DNA from: Blastocladiella emersonii ATCC 22665
Lineage: Eukaryota > Blastocladiomycota > Blastocladiomycetes > Blastocladiales > Blastocladiaceae
NCBI GenBank assembly: GCA_025594325.1
Contig: JANHCV010000010.1
Coordinates: 620,001-684,000, forward strand
Direction of reading: 5' to 3'
Length of the DNA: 64,000 nt
The notes under the pieces were generated by a model. It saw nothing but the letters and a program-made list of their open reading frames with translations, searched no databases and was not told the DNA's origin. This document shows, one piece after another, positions 11,710 to 23,647 of the stretch. A program made the translations under genes and the position numbers. Each line of letters opens with the position of its first letter. Within the stretch, counting starts at the first letter, position 1.

Positions 11710-11898
11710 CCCCCGCGCCCGACGACGTGTACGCTCCCTCGCACTACAGCCTGCTCCGCCTGCTACGGCACTCGGATCCTCGACGTGTTCCTCGACTCCC
11801 CAACGTGTTTCTCGCTCGGCTCGGCACGATCCTCGACGACGTGCTTCTCGCTCGACACGCTCGACTCAACACGACACGACACGACACGCTCGCGCGCG

Positions 11899-11932
11899 CT
11901 TCAGCTTCAGCTTCAGCTTCAGCTTCAGCTTC
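11899..11932. repeat. TTCAGC hexamer repeat
   Basis: Five to six tandem TTCAGC units; mirrored at 21319-21352 in the right arm. Confidence 0.8.
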
Positions 11933-12539
11933 ATCATCGACCCGACCTCGACCGCTCCTTCCTCCTTTCTCCTTTCTCCTTCCTCCTTCCTCATCGGCAA
12001 CCTCATCCACGGGTACGCGTCGTGCGTGCGCCGCGGCGCGCGCGTCAGTCACCTCGCGTCGTGCTCCGCGCAGTGTGCTCACCACCCTCACCTCGCCTAG
12101 TCCATCGGGTGGCTCGACTTCGCTTCGCTTCTGCCGCGCCGCGTGTTTTGCCGCGCGTCCGCAGCTCTTTCACTTCCACCCCCTACTTCCCGCTGTCCCT
12201 CGACTAATCCTGCCGCCTTACTTCATGCAATGGGTCCTGGGTGTCGTATGGATGCTCTTTCCAAGTTGCACAAGCTCAAGGCCTCATTTTCCTTCCTCTC
12301 GCATTTTAGGGACGGCAGCTGTTGCTCCGCCGGACTGCTTGCGGACTGACTTTCTTTCTTTCTCTCGGTTTTAGCCGCCATTCCTGACATATCACTTTCG
12401 CGTTTGAGTCAGGCTGATACCCTGGCATGCGCAGCCTTTTGTGCACACTTGCTGGCGTCCCATTGTTGAGACGTGTGAATATATCGCGGTGGCCACAACT
12501 CATCGAGAGTAGCGGTCAGAACGATAGAGAAGGACGCTT

Positions 12540-12960
12540 GCTCTACTTGACGCTGACAAAGTTGCCGTCTAACGCACGCCACGTTATGAAACAGCATTGC
12601 TCGAACCACCGGACAGCATCGAGAATGACGTGGTGGCGAACCGTGAGCATCTTCTTTATCTCGGGCGTGGGCGACACGGTTGAGCCGACGAGCAGCATGT
12701 GCATCATGTTGGTTATGTCAGACTCGGCGTGTGGTAGCATGGTCTAGAGGATGCTATGCTTGTTCTCCATGAGGGCGACGCAGTTGCCCATCACAAAGGG
12801 CTGTCGCGTGCGCTCGTCGCGGCTCTACCTGAACTTGAAGACGTAGACCATGAGGCGGACGCACGAGATCGGAGACTCCTCGACGGGCGTCAGGATCTTG
12901 AGGCACTCGAGGCAATCGCCAGGATCATCAACGTTCGGGAGCGAGACCACGGGCATATTG
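12540..12960 (-). mobile_element. Helitron Rep fragment A (inverted), left arm
   Basis: On the minus strand, interrupted frames encode LVGSTVSPTPEIKK followed by ...VRHHVILDAVRWFEQ. Fragment B encodes the same segment on the plus strand (LVGSDVSPMPDMKK...), so both derive from the N-terminal part of a Helitron Rep/helicase. Stops interrupt the frame at least twice. The piece lies head to head with fragment B. No Helitron terminus is visible. Confidence 0.6.
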
Positions 12961-13139
12961 CCCCGGTCAAGCGAGTCTTTGCACGGTTTTCAGACCTTGC
13001 ATTCTAAACGTGGATTTCGTGCGGGTGAGCAGAAGATTCGCGCGGTACAATCAAGGGCGAGGGTGCGTGCTGGCGTTTGGAGCGATTCCAGTGCGACACC
13101 ACACGCTCTGGAGATAGCCCTAGAGTGCAAGAGCACGAA

Positions 13140-16100
13140 CACCGCCACGTTGGGATTTGAACTCGATCCGCGTTTGATGTACGTTCTGCACATCTTGCTT
13201 GTTGGCTCAGACGTGTCGCCCATGCCCGACATGAAGAAACGCTCACGTTTTGCCGCGACACATCCTTGCCGCTTTCCTGTGGCTCAAGGAACACAACCCG
13301 TACTTCGCCGACGTCATCATTGACATGGACCGCATCAACGCGCTCCCTGAGGGCGGCATGCTGCCCGGCATGGAGTCGCGCGCCACGCGCGTCAACAACG
13401 CCGACCTCGAGGCGAGCGGGCGCAGCGGCGTGCACGACGACAACCTGCAGGCCGAGGAATCGGCGATTTCCCCGCCAGCTCAGATGGTCGAAAGTACGCG
13501 ACTTGCTCTCGCGACGCGCCACTCATGCGCTGTGGCGCAACCTGAAACACGGCCCGATCACCGACTTGATCAACTCGCCGTATAGCGCTCCTCGAGTCGT
13601 CGGCGTTTTCCAGAAGCCGAATGACAACGAATTGGTCGCCGGGCAGTTCCTCTATCCATTCTAGACGATCAATGATACGCAACCCAGCGGCGCGGGCGGC
13701 GGCTCGATCTATCCGCCTGCTCAAGTGCTGCAGGTGCCCATGGGCTCCACGCCCGTCAGCGAGTCCTCCGTCGGGCTCACGCTCATGGCGTTCCCGGTGC
13801 TCCTACCGTGCGGTGCTGGCGGGTTCAACCACGAGCGCGCACCATGGCGTAGCCACGCTCGAGCGCTACTCCTGGACACTGACCGTCGTTTCGCCGAGCA
13901 CACCACCTTCATGTTCGTCGTCAACAACATGATCCTCAAGAAGCTCATCGGGTTCGAGACGCGGTGCCGTGTTCCTCGCGCACTCTACGACACGGCTGCG
14001 GCGACCATGGACGGCATCTTGCTCACCACGCTGGACACGAACCTCGAGCTCGTCATGCAAGGCAAGACGGTGCAGCTTGACGGTCAAGTTCGGAGTCTCC
14101 TCCGATGGGTCCAGATTGCCGGCGCCCGCGTCCCCGGATCTCCGAGCTGACTGCAGACTAGGCGGCAGGAGATGCGCGCCCTGATCCTCCTCTCGGGCCT
14201 GCCCGACTTTTTCGTGACGCCCAACCCGTACGACGTCAACTCGCCGATCGTCGCCATCATGTCGGGTCTCTCGCGCGACTTGGTCATGGACATGGACGGC
14301 AAGTTTGCGCATGCGCACGAGCGTCGAGTGTTCGCGGCACGCGATCCAGTGGCTGCCGCTTGGCACTTCGACACAGTCGTCACAACGATCCTCGACGACC
14401 TGATCATGGGCACGGCTCAGCGACCCGGCGTTCTCGGTCTCATCGAGGGGGCACTACGGCATTGTCGAGGCGCAGGGGCGCGGCACGCTGCACATCCACG
14501 TCCTCGGCAAGAGCCCCAACGTGCCGCCTCAGGCCGTGATCGCGCGCAACATTCAGCTACTCGGTATACTGTACTTTGACCGCATCCCCTCGTACCTCGA
14601 TGGCGTTGTCAGCAACGACCTGTACTCACTTGACGATAGACGCGTCTGCTGCGGCATACCGCCCGCTGCAGCGCTGCCGCTCACGCAGTCCTCGTGTGCG
14701 AGTCAACCTGCAGCCGCTCCGTTCCGCGACGCGCAACCCGGCGAGACGGTCAAGTTAGGTGCACGACGTTCAACGACCTCGCCGGCACGCGGAAGCTTTC
14801 GACCTCACGGGCCGCGAGCATCCAGTGTGGACCGGTCTGCCCGAAAGTTATGACACACCCATCGACCCTTTCGCGCACATCAACCACATGCTCCAGGAGG
14901 GCATGATGCACAAGCACGGGCACACGTGTTACAAGAACGTGCGCCCGGGTGAGCTGCTACTTTGTCGGTTCCACTTTGGCACCAACGGCAAGACCATACA
15001 CGAGGTGACGCTCATCAAGCTCGTTCCAGATCCCGAGACGGGTGAGCTCAAGGCCGTCACAGTCCACCGGCGATTGCACCACTGGATCAACTCGTACAAC
15101 CCGACCATTCGCGCTCCTGGCTTCCAACATGGACATCAAGTACCTCGCCATGACGGCCGCCAACCCCGCCAACGTCATGTACTACATCACCAACTACGTC
15201 GCCAAGGTGCCGCCGTACTCTTACAGCACGTACGCCCCCCCTCGAGAGCGCTAAGAAGTTACGCTCCAACTCTCCGTCGGCTCCATTCTGCGCGGCCTCG
15301 TCAACCGCTCAACCACGTCGCGTGAGATCAACGGGCAGCAGATTGCGCTTGACCTGATCCGCAAGGGCGAGGAGACGTGGGTCTCCACGACGTACATCTT
15401 CGCCCACGGCCCGCTCTACCAGTTCCTGCGCATGGTCACGAACGCGGCGGGCTCGGACGCATCGGGCAACACAACTGGCGCGCAGCCCGTCGGCGAGGAC
15501 GGCGCCGCGGCAGTCGACGATGAACGCGAGCGCGAGCAGGAGGACGACGAGATCGACGACGAACGCATCACGTTCTCCAACCGCCAGATCACCGACAAGC
15601 TCACGATCGCCAACCTCTACATGCACCGGCCCAACGAGCTCGAGTCGCTTTCGCCGTACGACTGTTCGGAGCTGTCGCGTGGAGCCCATCAAGGCCGCGA
15701 CGAACGGCTTGCACCAGTCCGTGCCCGACGACGATGCTGACGACGGCAACGCGCCGCGCGCCAAGCGCGGTCGCCACGCCGAGCCGCGGTTCAAGTTCCG
15801 CGGCATGCATGCTGCAGTCGGCAAGCTCATTGTAGCGATGCGCGCGACCAAGGTCGTTCCCGTGCCGCTGTTCAACAAACAGGTCAGCCAGTCGTCCGAT
15901 ATCGGCAGCACCGAGTCGCGCGCGATGATCTCCATGATCCTGTTCAAGCCGTTCCGCGCCATCGACGAGGTGGTCCCGGGTCGTGGCGAGACGTGGTCGC
16001 AGACGCTAGATCTCTTCAAGAACACGCTCGAGCAAGGCAGCGACCGGCTCCGGTGGATCAACAACTTCCGCGACTACGTGAACACGTCGCCTGGCAAGCT

Positions 16101-16735
16101 GGTCGACGATTCGGAGGCCGACAACAGCGCGACGCCCGAGCAGGTCGACCTTCGACGTGCTGGCGGTACCGGCATGGGAAGCGATGACGACGGTGACGGC
16201 GAGATCATGCCCGCCGGCATCGCCCTGGAGGCCCACAACAACGACGCGTTCCTGCACGAGATCCTGTCAAGCATGTACAGAAGCGACCAGCACGCGGCCG
16301 AGCTCCTCGCCTCGGCATTGAACTACAAACTACTCTGGACTTCTGATACGCCCGTGTCTGGTCCGCCATTCGAGCCTCGCCAGCAGCTGCTCAAGGTCGA
16401 CTCGGAGTCGGCGTGGTTGGGCAAGCTCGTCAACAACTCTGATCTGGCTAAAAAAGCCGAGCAGGACGCCCATCGCTGAGCAGCACAAGTCGCAGCTGAG
16501 TCTCCTCGCACACAACTCGTTCAAGGCGACGGCAGTGTTACACCGCCTGCCGACCATGTGCAGCTCGGGCGGCGGTACCAGCTTGCTCCGTACCTTCACG
16601 GGCTCAACGTCGAGCAGCGCCGCGTCGTCGGGCACTTCGAGTCAACGCTTGATGCCATCAAGCGCGGCGACGCTGACGTTGAGCAGACCCTCATGCTCTT
16701 ACACAGCGAGGCCGGCATGAACAAAACTTCTGGCC
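13140..16735 (+). mobile_element. Decayed Helitron B: HUH Rep plus start of the helicase
   Basis: Frames read in order through a Helitron-like N domain (LTLMAFPVLLPCGAGGFNHE; RFAEHTTFMFVVNN), the HUH nickase motif LHIHVLG (His codons at 14491 and 14497), the Tyr motif YYITNYVAK (codons at 15180, 15183 and 15195), and the beginning of the PIF1-type helicase. It stops at a mutated Walker A (LLHSEAGMNKT) near 16730. These elements transpose by rolling-circle replication: Rep nicks single-stranded DNA and the helicase unwinds it. A TAG near 13662, an extra base near 14450 before the HUH motif, and further frame changes mean it is dead. It spans the inner edge of the left arm, so its first part is duplicated in the right arm and its second part is unique. 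Confidence 0.85.
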
Positions 16736-17722
16736 GCTGGCCGCTGGCCGCTCCTCGCACTTCAACGCGTGCTCCTTCCACTGCTGCCGAGTCTCGCCGT
16801 CGACCTGCATCGAGTCTCCATCATGAGCCGCGTCCACCTCGGGCTATGGATCGGTTTTGACCACCTGCTCGAATGAAACCGTGAGCGAGCGCGCCATGAT
16901 GGGCTCGAAGTGGAAAAAGTCGCCAAACGCGAGGACGTGCAGGCCGCCAAACGTGCGATGGTCACAGCTCGGGTACAGCGCGTCAAAGTGCAAGTACATG
17001 GCGACAAAGAGCTCGGCGCCGACCATGGAGTTCTCGTCGATAGGGACAGCCTGGACCTTGCGGTACGAGGCTTCGAGCTCGGCCTTGGCTAAGTTGCTCA
17101 TCGGCTTGGCCGCTGAGACGGCGGTACCAATACCGCACGTGGCGTGGATCGTGGAGCTGCCAATCGGCGCTGCGGCTACGCCGGTTGGCGCACAGATGTT
17201 GAGCCACGAATTGCGGCCCTTTACGACGAACATGTCGCAATTCGAGTTGATGACACGGCTCCTACCCGTGCCCGCCTCGCCGTGGACGAGCATGAAGAGC
17301 TGCTCGACGTCAGCGCCGCTGCGCTTGATGGCATCGAGAGCCGACTCGACCCGCTTGATGACGCGCCAAAGATCAAATTGCTCAAGAGTTGCGCTGTTGT
17401 TGGTTTGCGGTTCGGCGATCAGCTTGCCGGCAGTGTCTTAGTAATCAACACGGGGGTAGGGAAGTGCGCAAAAGGCAGAAGTGGGCCAAATCGGTCGGGA
17501 CTCCACAGGATGATCTGGTGCCAACCTAGTTGCATAGAGTAACCGAGTAAATCTTTTTTGTGGATTCAGAGAAGCTTGAGGAAAAGATAATTTGATCGCG
17601 AGGAAGTTGCGTGGCGCGACGCGTCGCGGTGCATCACGTGAGAAACGGCACGATTTTGAGCTCATCGATAGCCCAGCTTGACGCGGAATTCAGCTCGACA
17701 GAAACTCAGCCTACTGCTGAGA
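16736..17722 (-). mobile_element. Helitron C: 5' terminus plus truncated helicase, inverted
   Basis: On the minus strand the element starts at 17722 with TCTCAGCAGTAGGC, flanked by T, the same 5' end as the element at 55902. The first 150-170 bp of the two are clearly similar. About 280 bp inside, a frame resumes with ...NSATLEQFDL and jumps to the helicase. Walker A is GEAGTGRS (Lys replaced by Arg), the DENSMVG and FGDFFHFEP motifs follow, then a premature TAG near 16842. Relative to fragment B about 0.47 kb is missing between NSAT(P/L)EQ and the helicase. It meets fragment B head to head near 16735, close to the symmetry axis of the inverted repeat. Confidence 0.75.
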
Positions 17723-18685
17723 ACGATCCAAAAAGTCCAGCAACCACAGCAGCAGCAGCAGCAGCAGCAAAAGTTTAAGGATCCTATCCGCTAACTGTCG
17801 TTCCCCGTCGACACGCCCGAAACCAGCAACAACCGGCGAGGGGTGTCGAACACTGTGCTTCGCACCCGCTCGCGCTCAAGGTTGGTGGTATGTCAGACGC
17901 TCGGAGCACGCTGCAGACAATCCTATAGCGACCGACCGCGACCATGGCGCGTGCGGACGCTTCTCCCCCCTGCGCCGCTACTTGATGCATCCCTTGGCTT
18001 TGCGTTCTGCCTCTTCCCCTCACTTCCCTACTATAAAGTAGTTTACCCTGACATGAAAAAATCCTGACCATTGGTCAATGGTCAGTTTCGATCTTCTAAG
18101 CGCTCGCATGCGTCGAGTTTCCGCCCTCGGCAGCAACGCTTACATGTGCGCGTGCTTGGCATGGGCGGGGCGCGAGTGCCGGGACCGCGGACACGGCGGA
18201 CCCAGCGGCGGCGGCGAGGAGCGAAGGGCGAGGAGCGGGACGATACCGAACATCTCGACCTTGTCGCCGTTCTCGCCCTCCTCGCCGTCACCACAGCCGC
18301 GGCGGCAGCCAGCGAGCAACTTGGTTTATGCGTCATTTTTGGCTATTGAAAGCTATCTCGGGAGCCACGAAAGCTATTGACTTAGGGTCACCTGCCCGTT
18401 GGATGACGGTCTCGCAACACCCCACGTCGCGTCGCGGCCACTAAAAAAACGCGCGCGGCCTCCTCACGTTCTCTCAGAGAAGCCATCAACCCGATATTGC
18501 AGAACCTGCGACGGATCGAACAATGCTGAACGCGGTCCCGATCTACGCCAACCGCCGTCGCCGCAGCGCATGTCGCGCGACGAGCTCATTGCCGCTGCGT
18601 GCGTGTCGATTCGCACGCGTCCGGCATCTGTCCCAAACAGTCAACTGACGCGGTGCTGCCGTACCGTAGGACCAAGGCAGGGCTG
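17723..18685. other. Inner part of the inverted-repeat spacer, no gene seen
   Basis: This is non-coding as far as I can see. It includes a CAG run (17745-17770) and a near-perfect hairpin at 18064-18085. It ends at the inner edge of the right arm, where a Helitron Rep frame starts abruptly. Confidence 0.4.
18064..18085. repeat. Short palindrome (10-bp stem, 2-nt centre)
   Basis: CTGACCATTG and CAATGGTCAG are separated by GT, a perfect 10-bp inverted repeat. It may extrude as a hairpin; no function is shown by the sequence. Confidence 0.85.
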
Positions 18686-20110
18686 ACCGAGTAGCTGAAT
18701 GTTGCGCGCGATCACGGCCTGAGGCGGCACGTTGGGGCTCTTGCCGAGGACGTGGATGTGCAGCGTGCCGCGCCCCTGCGCCTCGACAATGCCGTAGTGC
18801 CCCCTCGATGAGACCGAGAACGCCGGGTCGCTGAGCCGTGCCCATGATCAGGTCGTCGAGGATCGTTGTGACGACTGTGTCGAAGTGCCAAGCGGCAGCC
18901 ACTGGATCGCGTGCCGCGAACACTCGACGCTCGTGCGCATGCGCAAACTTGCCGTCCATGTCCATGACCAAGTCGCGCGAGAGACCCGACATGATGGCGA
19001 CGATCGGCGAGTTGACGTCGTACGGGTTGGGCGTCACGAAAAAGTCGGGCAGGCCCGAGAGGAGGATCAGGGCGCGCATCTCCTGCCGCCTAGTCTGCAG
19101 TCAGCTCGGAGATCCGGGGACGCGGGCGCCGGCAATCTGGACCCATCGGAGGAGACTCCGAACTTGACCGTCAAGCTGCACCGTCTTGCCTTGCATGACG
19201 AGCTCGAGGTTCGTGTCCAGCGTGGTGAGCAAGATGCCGTCCATGGTCGCCGCAGCCGTGTCGTAGAGTGCGCGAGGAACACGGCACCGCGTCTCGAACC
19301 CGATGAGCTTCTTGAGGATCATGTTGTTGACGACGAACATGAAGGTGGTGTGCTCGGCGAAACGACGGTCAGTGTCCAGGAGTAGCGCTCGAGCGTGGCT
19401 ACGCCATGGTGCGCGCTCGTGGTTGAACCCGCCAGCACCGCACGGTAGGAGCACCGGGAACGCCATGAGCGTGAGCCCGACGGAGGACTCGCTGACGGGC
19501 GTGGAGCCCATGGGCACCTGCAGCACTTGAGCAGGCGGATAGATCGAGCCGCCGCCCGCGCCGCTGGGTTGCGTATCATTGATCGTCTAGAATGGATAGA
19601 GGAACTGCCCGGCGACCAATTCGTTGTCATTCGGCTTCTGGAAAACGCCGACGACTCGAGGAGCGCTATACGGCGAGTTGATCAAGTCGGTGATCGGGCC
19701 GTGTTTCAGGTTGCGCCACAGCGCATGAGTGGCGCGTCGCGAGAGCAAGTCGCGTACTTTCGACCATCTGAGCTGGCGGGGAAATCGCCGATTCCTCGGC
19801 CTGCAGGTTGTCGTCGTGCACGCCGCTGCGCCCGCTCGCCTCGAGGTCGGCGTTGTTGACGCGCGTGGCGCGCGACTCCATGCCGGGCAGCATGCCGCCC
19901 TCAGGGAGCGCGTTGATGCGGTCCATGTCAATGATGACGTCGGCGAAGTACGGGTTGTGTTCCTTGAGCCACAGGAAAGCGGCAAGGATGTGTCGCGGCA
20001 AAACGTGAGCGTTTCTTCATGTCGGGCATGGGCGACACGTCTGAGCCAACAAGCAAGATGTGCAGAACGTACATCAAACGCGGATCGAGTTCAAATCCCA
20101 ACGTGGCGGT
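18686..20110 (-). mobile_element. Helitron B', duplicate of the Rep part, truncated
   Basis: Mirror copy of 13140-14565, with the same HUH motif (His-Ile-His at 18752-18760), the same extra base and the same stop. It is cut at 18686 before the Tyr motif, so no helicase follows. Confidence 0.8.
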
Positions 20111-20290
20111 GTTCGTGCTCTTGCACTCTAGGGCTATCTCCAGAGCGTGTGGTGTCGCACTGGAATCGCTCCAAACGCCAGCACGCACCCTCGCCCTTGA
20201 TTGTACCGCGCGAATCTTCTGCTCACCCGCACGAAATCCACGTTTAGAATGCAAGGTCTGAAAACCGTGCAAAGACTCGCTTGACCGGGG

Positions 20291-20711
20291 CAATATGCCC
20301 GTGGTCTCGCTCCCGAACGTTGATGATCCTGGCGATTGCCTCGAGTGCCTCAAGATCCTGACGCCCGTCGAGGAGTCTCCGATCTCGTGCGTCCGCCTCA
20401 TGGTCTACGTCTTCAAGTTCAGGTAGAGCCGCGACGAGCGCACGCGACAGCCCTTTGTGATGGGCAACTGCGTCGCCCTCATGGAGAACAAGCATAGCAT
20501 CCTCTAGACCATGCTACCACACGCCGAGTCTGACATAACCAACATGATGCACATGCTGCTCGTCGGCTCAACCGTGTCGCCCACGCCCGAGATAAAGAAG
20601 ATGCTCACGGTTCGCCACCACGTCATTCTCGATGCTGTCCGGTGGTTCGAGCAATGCTGTTTCATAACGTGGCGTGCGTTAGACGGCAACTTTGTCAGCG
20701 TCAAGTAGAGC
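20291..20711 (+). mobile_element. Helitron A', duplicate of fragment A
   Basis: Mirror copy of 12540-12960. On the plus strand it reads DPGDCLECLKILTPVEESPI..., then LVGSTVSPTPEIKK, with TAG codons in between. Confidence 0.6.
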
Positions 20712-23647
20712 AAGCGTCCTTCTCTATCGTTCTGACCGCTACTCTCGATGAGTTGTGGCCACCGCGATATATTCACACGTCTCAACAATGGGACGCCAGC
20801 AAGTGTGCACAAAAGGCTGCGCATGCCAGGGTATCAGCCTGACTCAAACGCGAAAGTGATATGTCAGGAATGGCGGCTAAAACCGAGAGAAAGAAAGAAA
20901 GTCAGTCCGCAAGCAGTCCGGCGGAGCAACAGCTGCCGTCCCTAAAATGCGAGAGGAAGGAAAATGAGGCCTTGAGCTTGTGCAACTTGGAAAGAGCATC
21001 CATACGACACCCAGGACCCATTGCATGAAGTAAGGCGGCAGGATTAGTCGAGGGACAGCGGGAAGTAGGGGGTGGAAGTGAAAGAGCTGCGGACGCGCGG
21101 CAAAACACGCGGCGCGGCAGAAGCGAAGCGAAGTCGAGCCACCCGATGGACTAGGCGAGGTGAGGGTGGTGAGCACACTGCGCGGAGCACGACGCGAGGT
21201 GACTGACGCGCGCGCCGCGGCGCACGCACGACGCGTACCCGTGGATGAGGTTGCCGATGAGGAAGGAGGAAGGAGAAAGGAGAAAGGAGGAAGGAGCGGT
21301 CGAGGTCGGGTCGATGATGAAGCTGAAGCTGAAGCTGAAGCTGAAGCTGAAGCGCGCGCGAGCGTGTCGTGTCGTGTCGTGTTGAGTCGAGCGTGTCGAG
21401 CGAGAAGCACGTCGTCGAGGATCGTGCCGAGCCGAGCGAGAAACACGTTGGGGAGTCGAGGAACACGTCGAGGATCCGAGTGCCGTAGCAGGCGGAGCAG
21501 GCTGTAGTGCGAGGGAGCGTACACGTCGTCGGGCGCGGGGGCAGGGTAGGGTAGGGTAGGGTAGGGAGGAGGTTTTCGGGTCAGCACCACTCGTCGAGCT
21601 CGAAGAAGGAGAAGACCTGCTGCTGCTGCAGCGAGGCGAGAGAGCGCACACGTTCCATGGCGACTCGACCTGCGGCGGCCTGCGACTTGCGGCGGCCTGC
21701 GACCCGACGACCCGCGACGCGACGACCCGCGACCCGACGACCCGACCGACGCGCGCGCGTGTGCGCCTTGACCTGGACCTTGGCCGAGTTGACGACCGAG
21801 TTGAGCTGAGCTGAGTTGATCGAGTTGAGCTGAGTTGACCGAGTACATACAGCGCCGACCCGAGTACCGCGCCAATACTCCTTGATCTTGTTCTTGCCGA
21901 CCACGACGAGTTCCTTGGTCTTTGCGTACCGCTGGACGCGGGACGCGAGCGCGGCGAAGCTCGAGTAGTGCAGCCATACATGATCCGGATCGCGGCCGTG
22001 TTCCGTCAGTGCGCGGGTGGTTACTCGATCCGGCCCGACCTCGTACCTACGAGTGCACGGACGCGTTCCCGGTCCCGACGGTGGCTCAGCGGTAGGCTAG
22101 GACGAGGTTACGGCCAGTTGGAGATCAGGAATCGATGAGGCGGGTTGGCGATGCACGATAATCAGGAGAGCGAGGGCGAGAGCGAAGGCCGACGCGTCGC
22201 GGTCCACCTTCCGTCGGCGCGCCACCCTCGCGATCCGACGTGTTGCGCCACCGCGTCTCCCTCCGCTCCTTTTTGATACGCGCCCTTAGAGACAAAAACT
22301 GTTGCGCATGACCGCTCGTGACCCTCTGGACTGTTGGTGCCACGCCCGCGATGGCGTGCTGGGCCGGCCGGCCCTCGATCCAAGCGTTCCGGCAGGGACG
22401 GCCGTTGGCGCGCTCACCCTGCTCCCACCGAACGTGATGCGTTGCACCCCTCAAGCTTGCCTGACCGCTTGCGCTGGCATGGCCAATGTCTCCCATGACG
22501 TCTACGCTCCTCGCGAGGCCGAAACCGCGTCGCATGAAGCAGATATGTATGCGCTCCGAGTGCCCAACTTCGTGCACCGGTCCTCTCCGACCCACGGCCA
22601 GTCCGCCGGGCCTTCCACGCCGGCCTCGGACGTTGACCGTGCACGGGGCTGGCCTTTGCTACTCTCGAGTGCCCCCGTCGCACGGCCCCAAGAGCTCGAT
22701 CCGCGGTGCGACGCGATCTTGGGCACGGCTGACCCCGTCCGGACCGCACGTAAGCGGCGGGTCGGCCTTCACACCCGACTCTGCGTGGCCGGGCACCCGC
22801 CCAACAACGTTGCTTCTTCACGCCGGCCAACGCGATCCATCCGCCCATCCTCCATCTGCTGCTCCGTTCTTGCAGCGCGTTCACCGAGGTCACCAGCGAC
22901 GCGTAGCACGCGCGTCCGGCAGGCTGGCCCTTACATTTTGCTCCATGTCGTCTCGTGTCGGGTATCCTCAAGAGGACAAACGGTCGGACGGACGAGCGCT
23001 GCCGCCGTCCGAAAACGCTGCTACCGCTCGGCCTAGCGCTTCGGCCTTGCGTTGCTTGGACCGTTGTTCGGGCGGCGCGTTCCCACCACGCACTCGTCTC
23101 CTTTGGGGCGCGCTCCGTGCGCTCCTCGCGCTTCGGCCCATGAGAACGCACCTCGCTCGTGGGTGCCGCCTCGCCCTCCTTCCACACCCTCCTTGATTGG
23201 TCGACTCGCCACACGTCCGCGGGGTCGCGCGTCGAGCATCTCCGACTTCGGCGACAGCCCTGGAGCGGCCCGATCGGCCTGATCCTGCACTAGCAGAGCG
23301 CCGAGGGCTTGTCACGACTTTGACCAACTTGTGCTCGCGTCGCCATGAAGGCCGATCGCTCGTTGCTGGGGCCGCGCCCCCGTTGCGGCGCCCGACCGTG
23401 CCGCCGCGCGCGCGCTCTCCTCGGTCGTGCGCTCACCTCAGTCGCGACCGCTTAGCGTGGCGTTCTCCCTCTCATCCGGCACTTCCAGCAAGTGACTCGC
23501 TTGCGACGACGCACACAAGTGAGCGTTGTGTGACGCAGATGCGGCGAGCGCCCTGTTCTGCGGTCAAGGCGGCGGCGCAGGGAGGCCCGAACTCGAGAGC
23601 TCCTCCAGCAGGCACCTCCCGCAGCTCACGCTCTCCCTCTCTCCAGT
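20712..23647. other. Low-complexity, apparently non-coding part of the right arm
   Basis: Mirror of 9604-12539, with the same tandem repeats (TAGGG tract at 21542-21566, GAAGCT run at 21319-21352) and no supported gene. The final few hundred bases are the upstream region of the right F-box-like gene, with an ATTGG box (inverted CCAAT) near 23196. Confidence 0.4.

Larger units (their letters stand above)
9604..12539. other. Low-complexity, apparently non-coding part of the left arm
   Basis: It begins with the upstream region of the F-box-like gene. Open frames of 236-366 codons overlap on both strands in several phases and lack any recognisable domain, so I treat them as GC-driven. One open stretch, about 11200-11400 (plus), reads more like protein (...ELVVVGKNKIKEYW...) and may be an old exon fragment, but I cannot name it. 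From 11410 to 12000 there are local tandem repeats: CTCAACTC-type, GTCGGGTC-type, CCCTA, TTCAGC and CTCCTT runs. Confidence 0.4.
7171..14565 (+). repeat. Left arm of a 7.4-kb inverted repeat
   Basis: Each position x in this arm pairs with 33251-x in the reverse complement of 18686-26080. All long open frames in the two arms have identical translations, and every stretch I compared base by base is identical. The outer edge is 7171/26080, where identity drops to scattered mismatches. The inner edge is 14565/18686, where similarity stops abruptly inside a Helitron Rep reading frame. The arm holds one intact F-box-like gene, about 2.9 kb of low-complexity DNA and Helitron pieces. Confidence 0.95.

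Noticed and set aside
20088-20103. B-box-like GAGTTCAAATCCCAAC
   Set aside because: It lies within the Helitron Rep reading frame (reverse strand) and no A box or cloverleaf precedes it.
22084-22130. tRNA-like A box (TGGCTCAGCGGTAGG) in the right arm, mirrored in the left
   Set aside because: No B box or T-arm follows at a tRNA distance and no acceptor stem closes.
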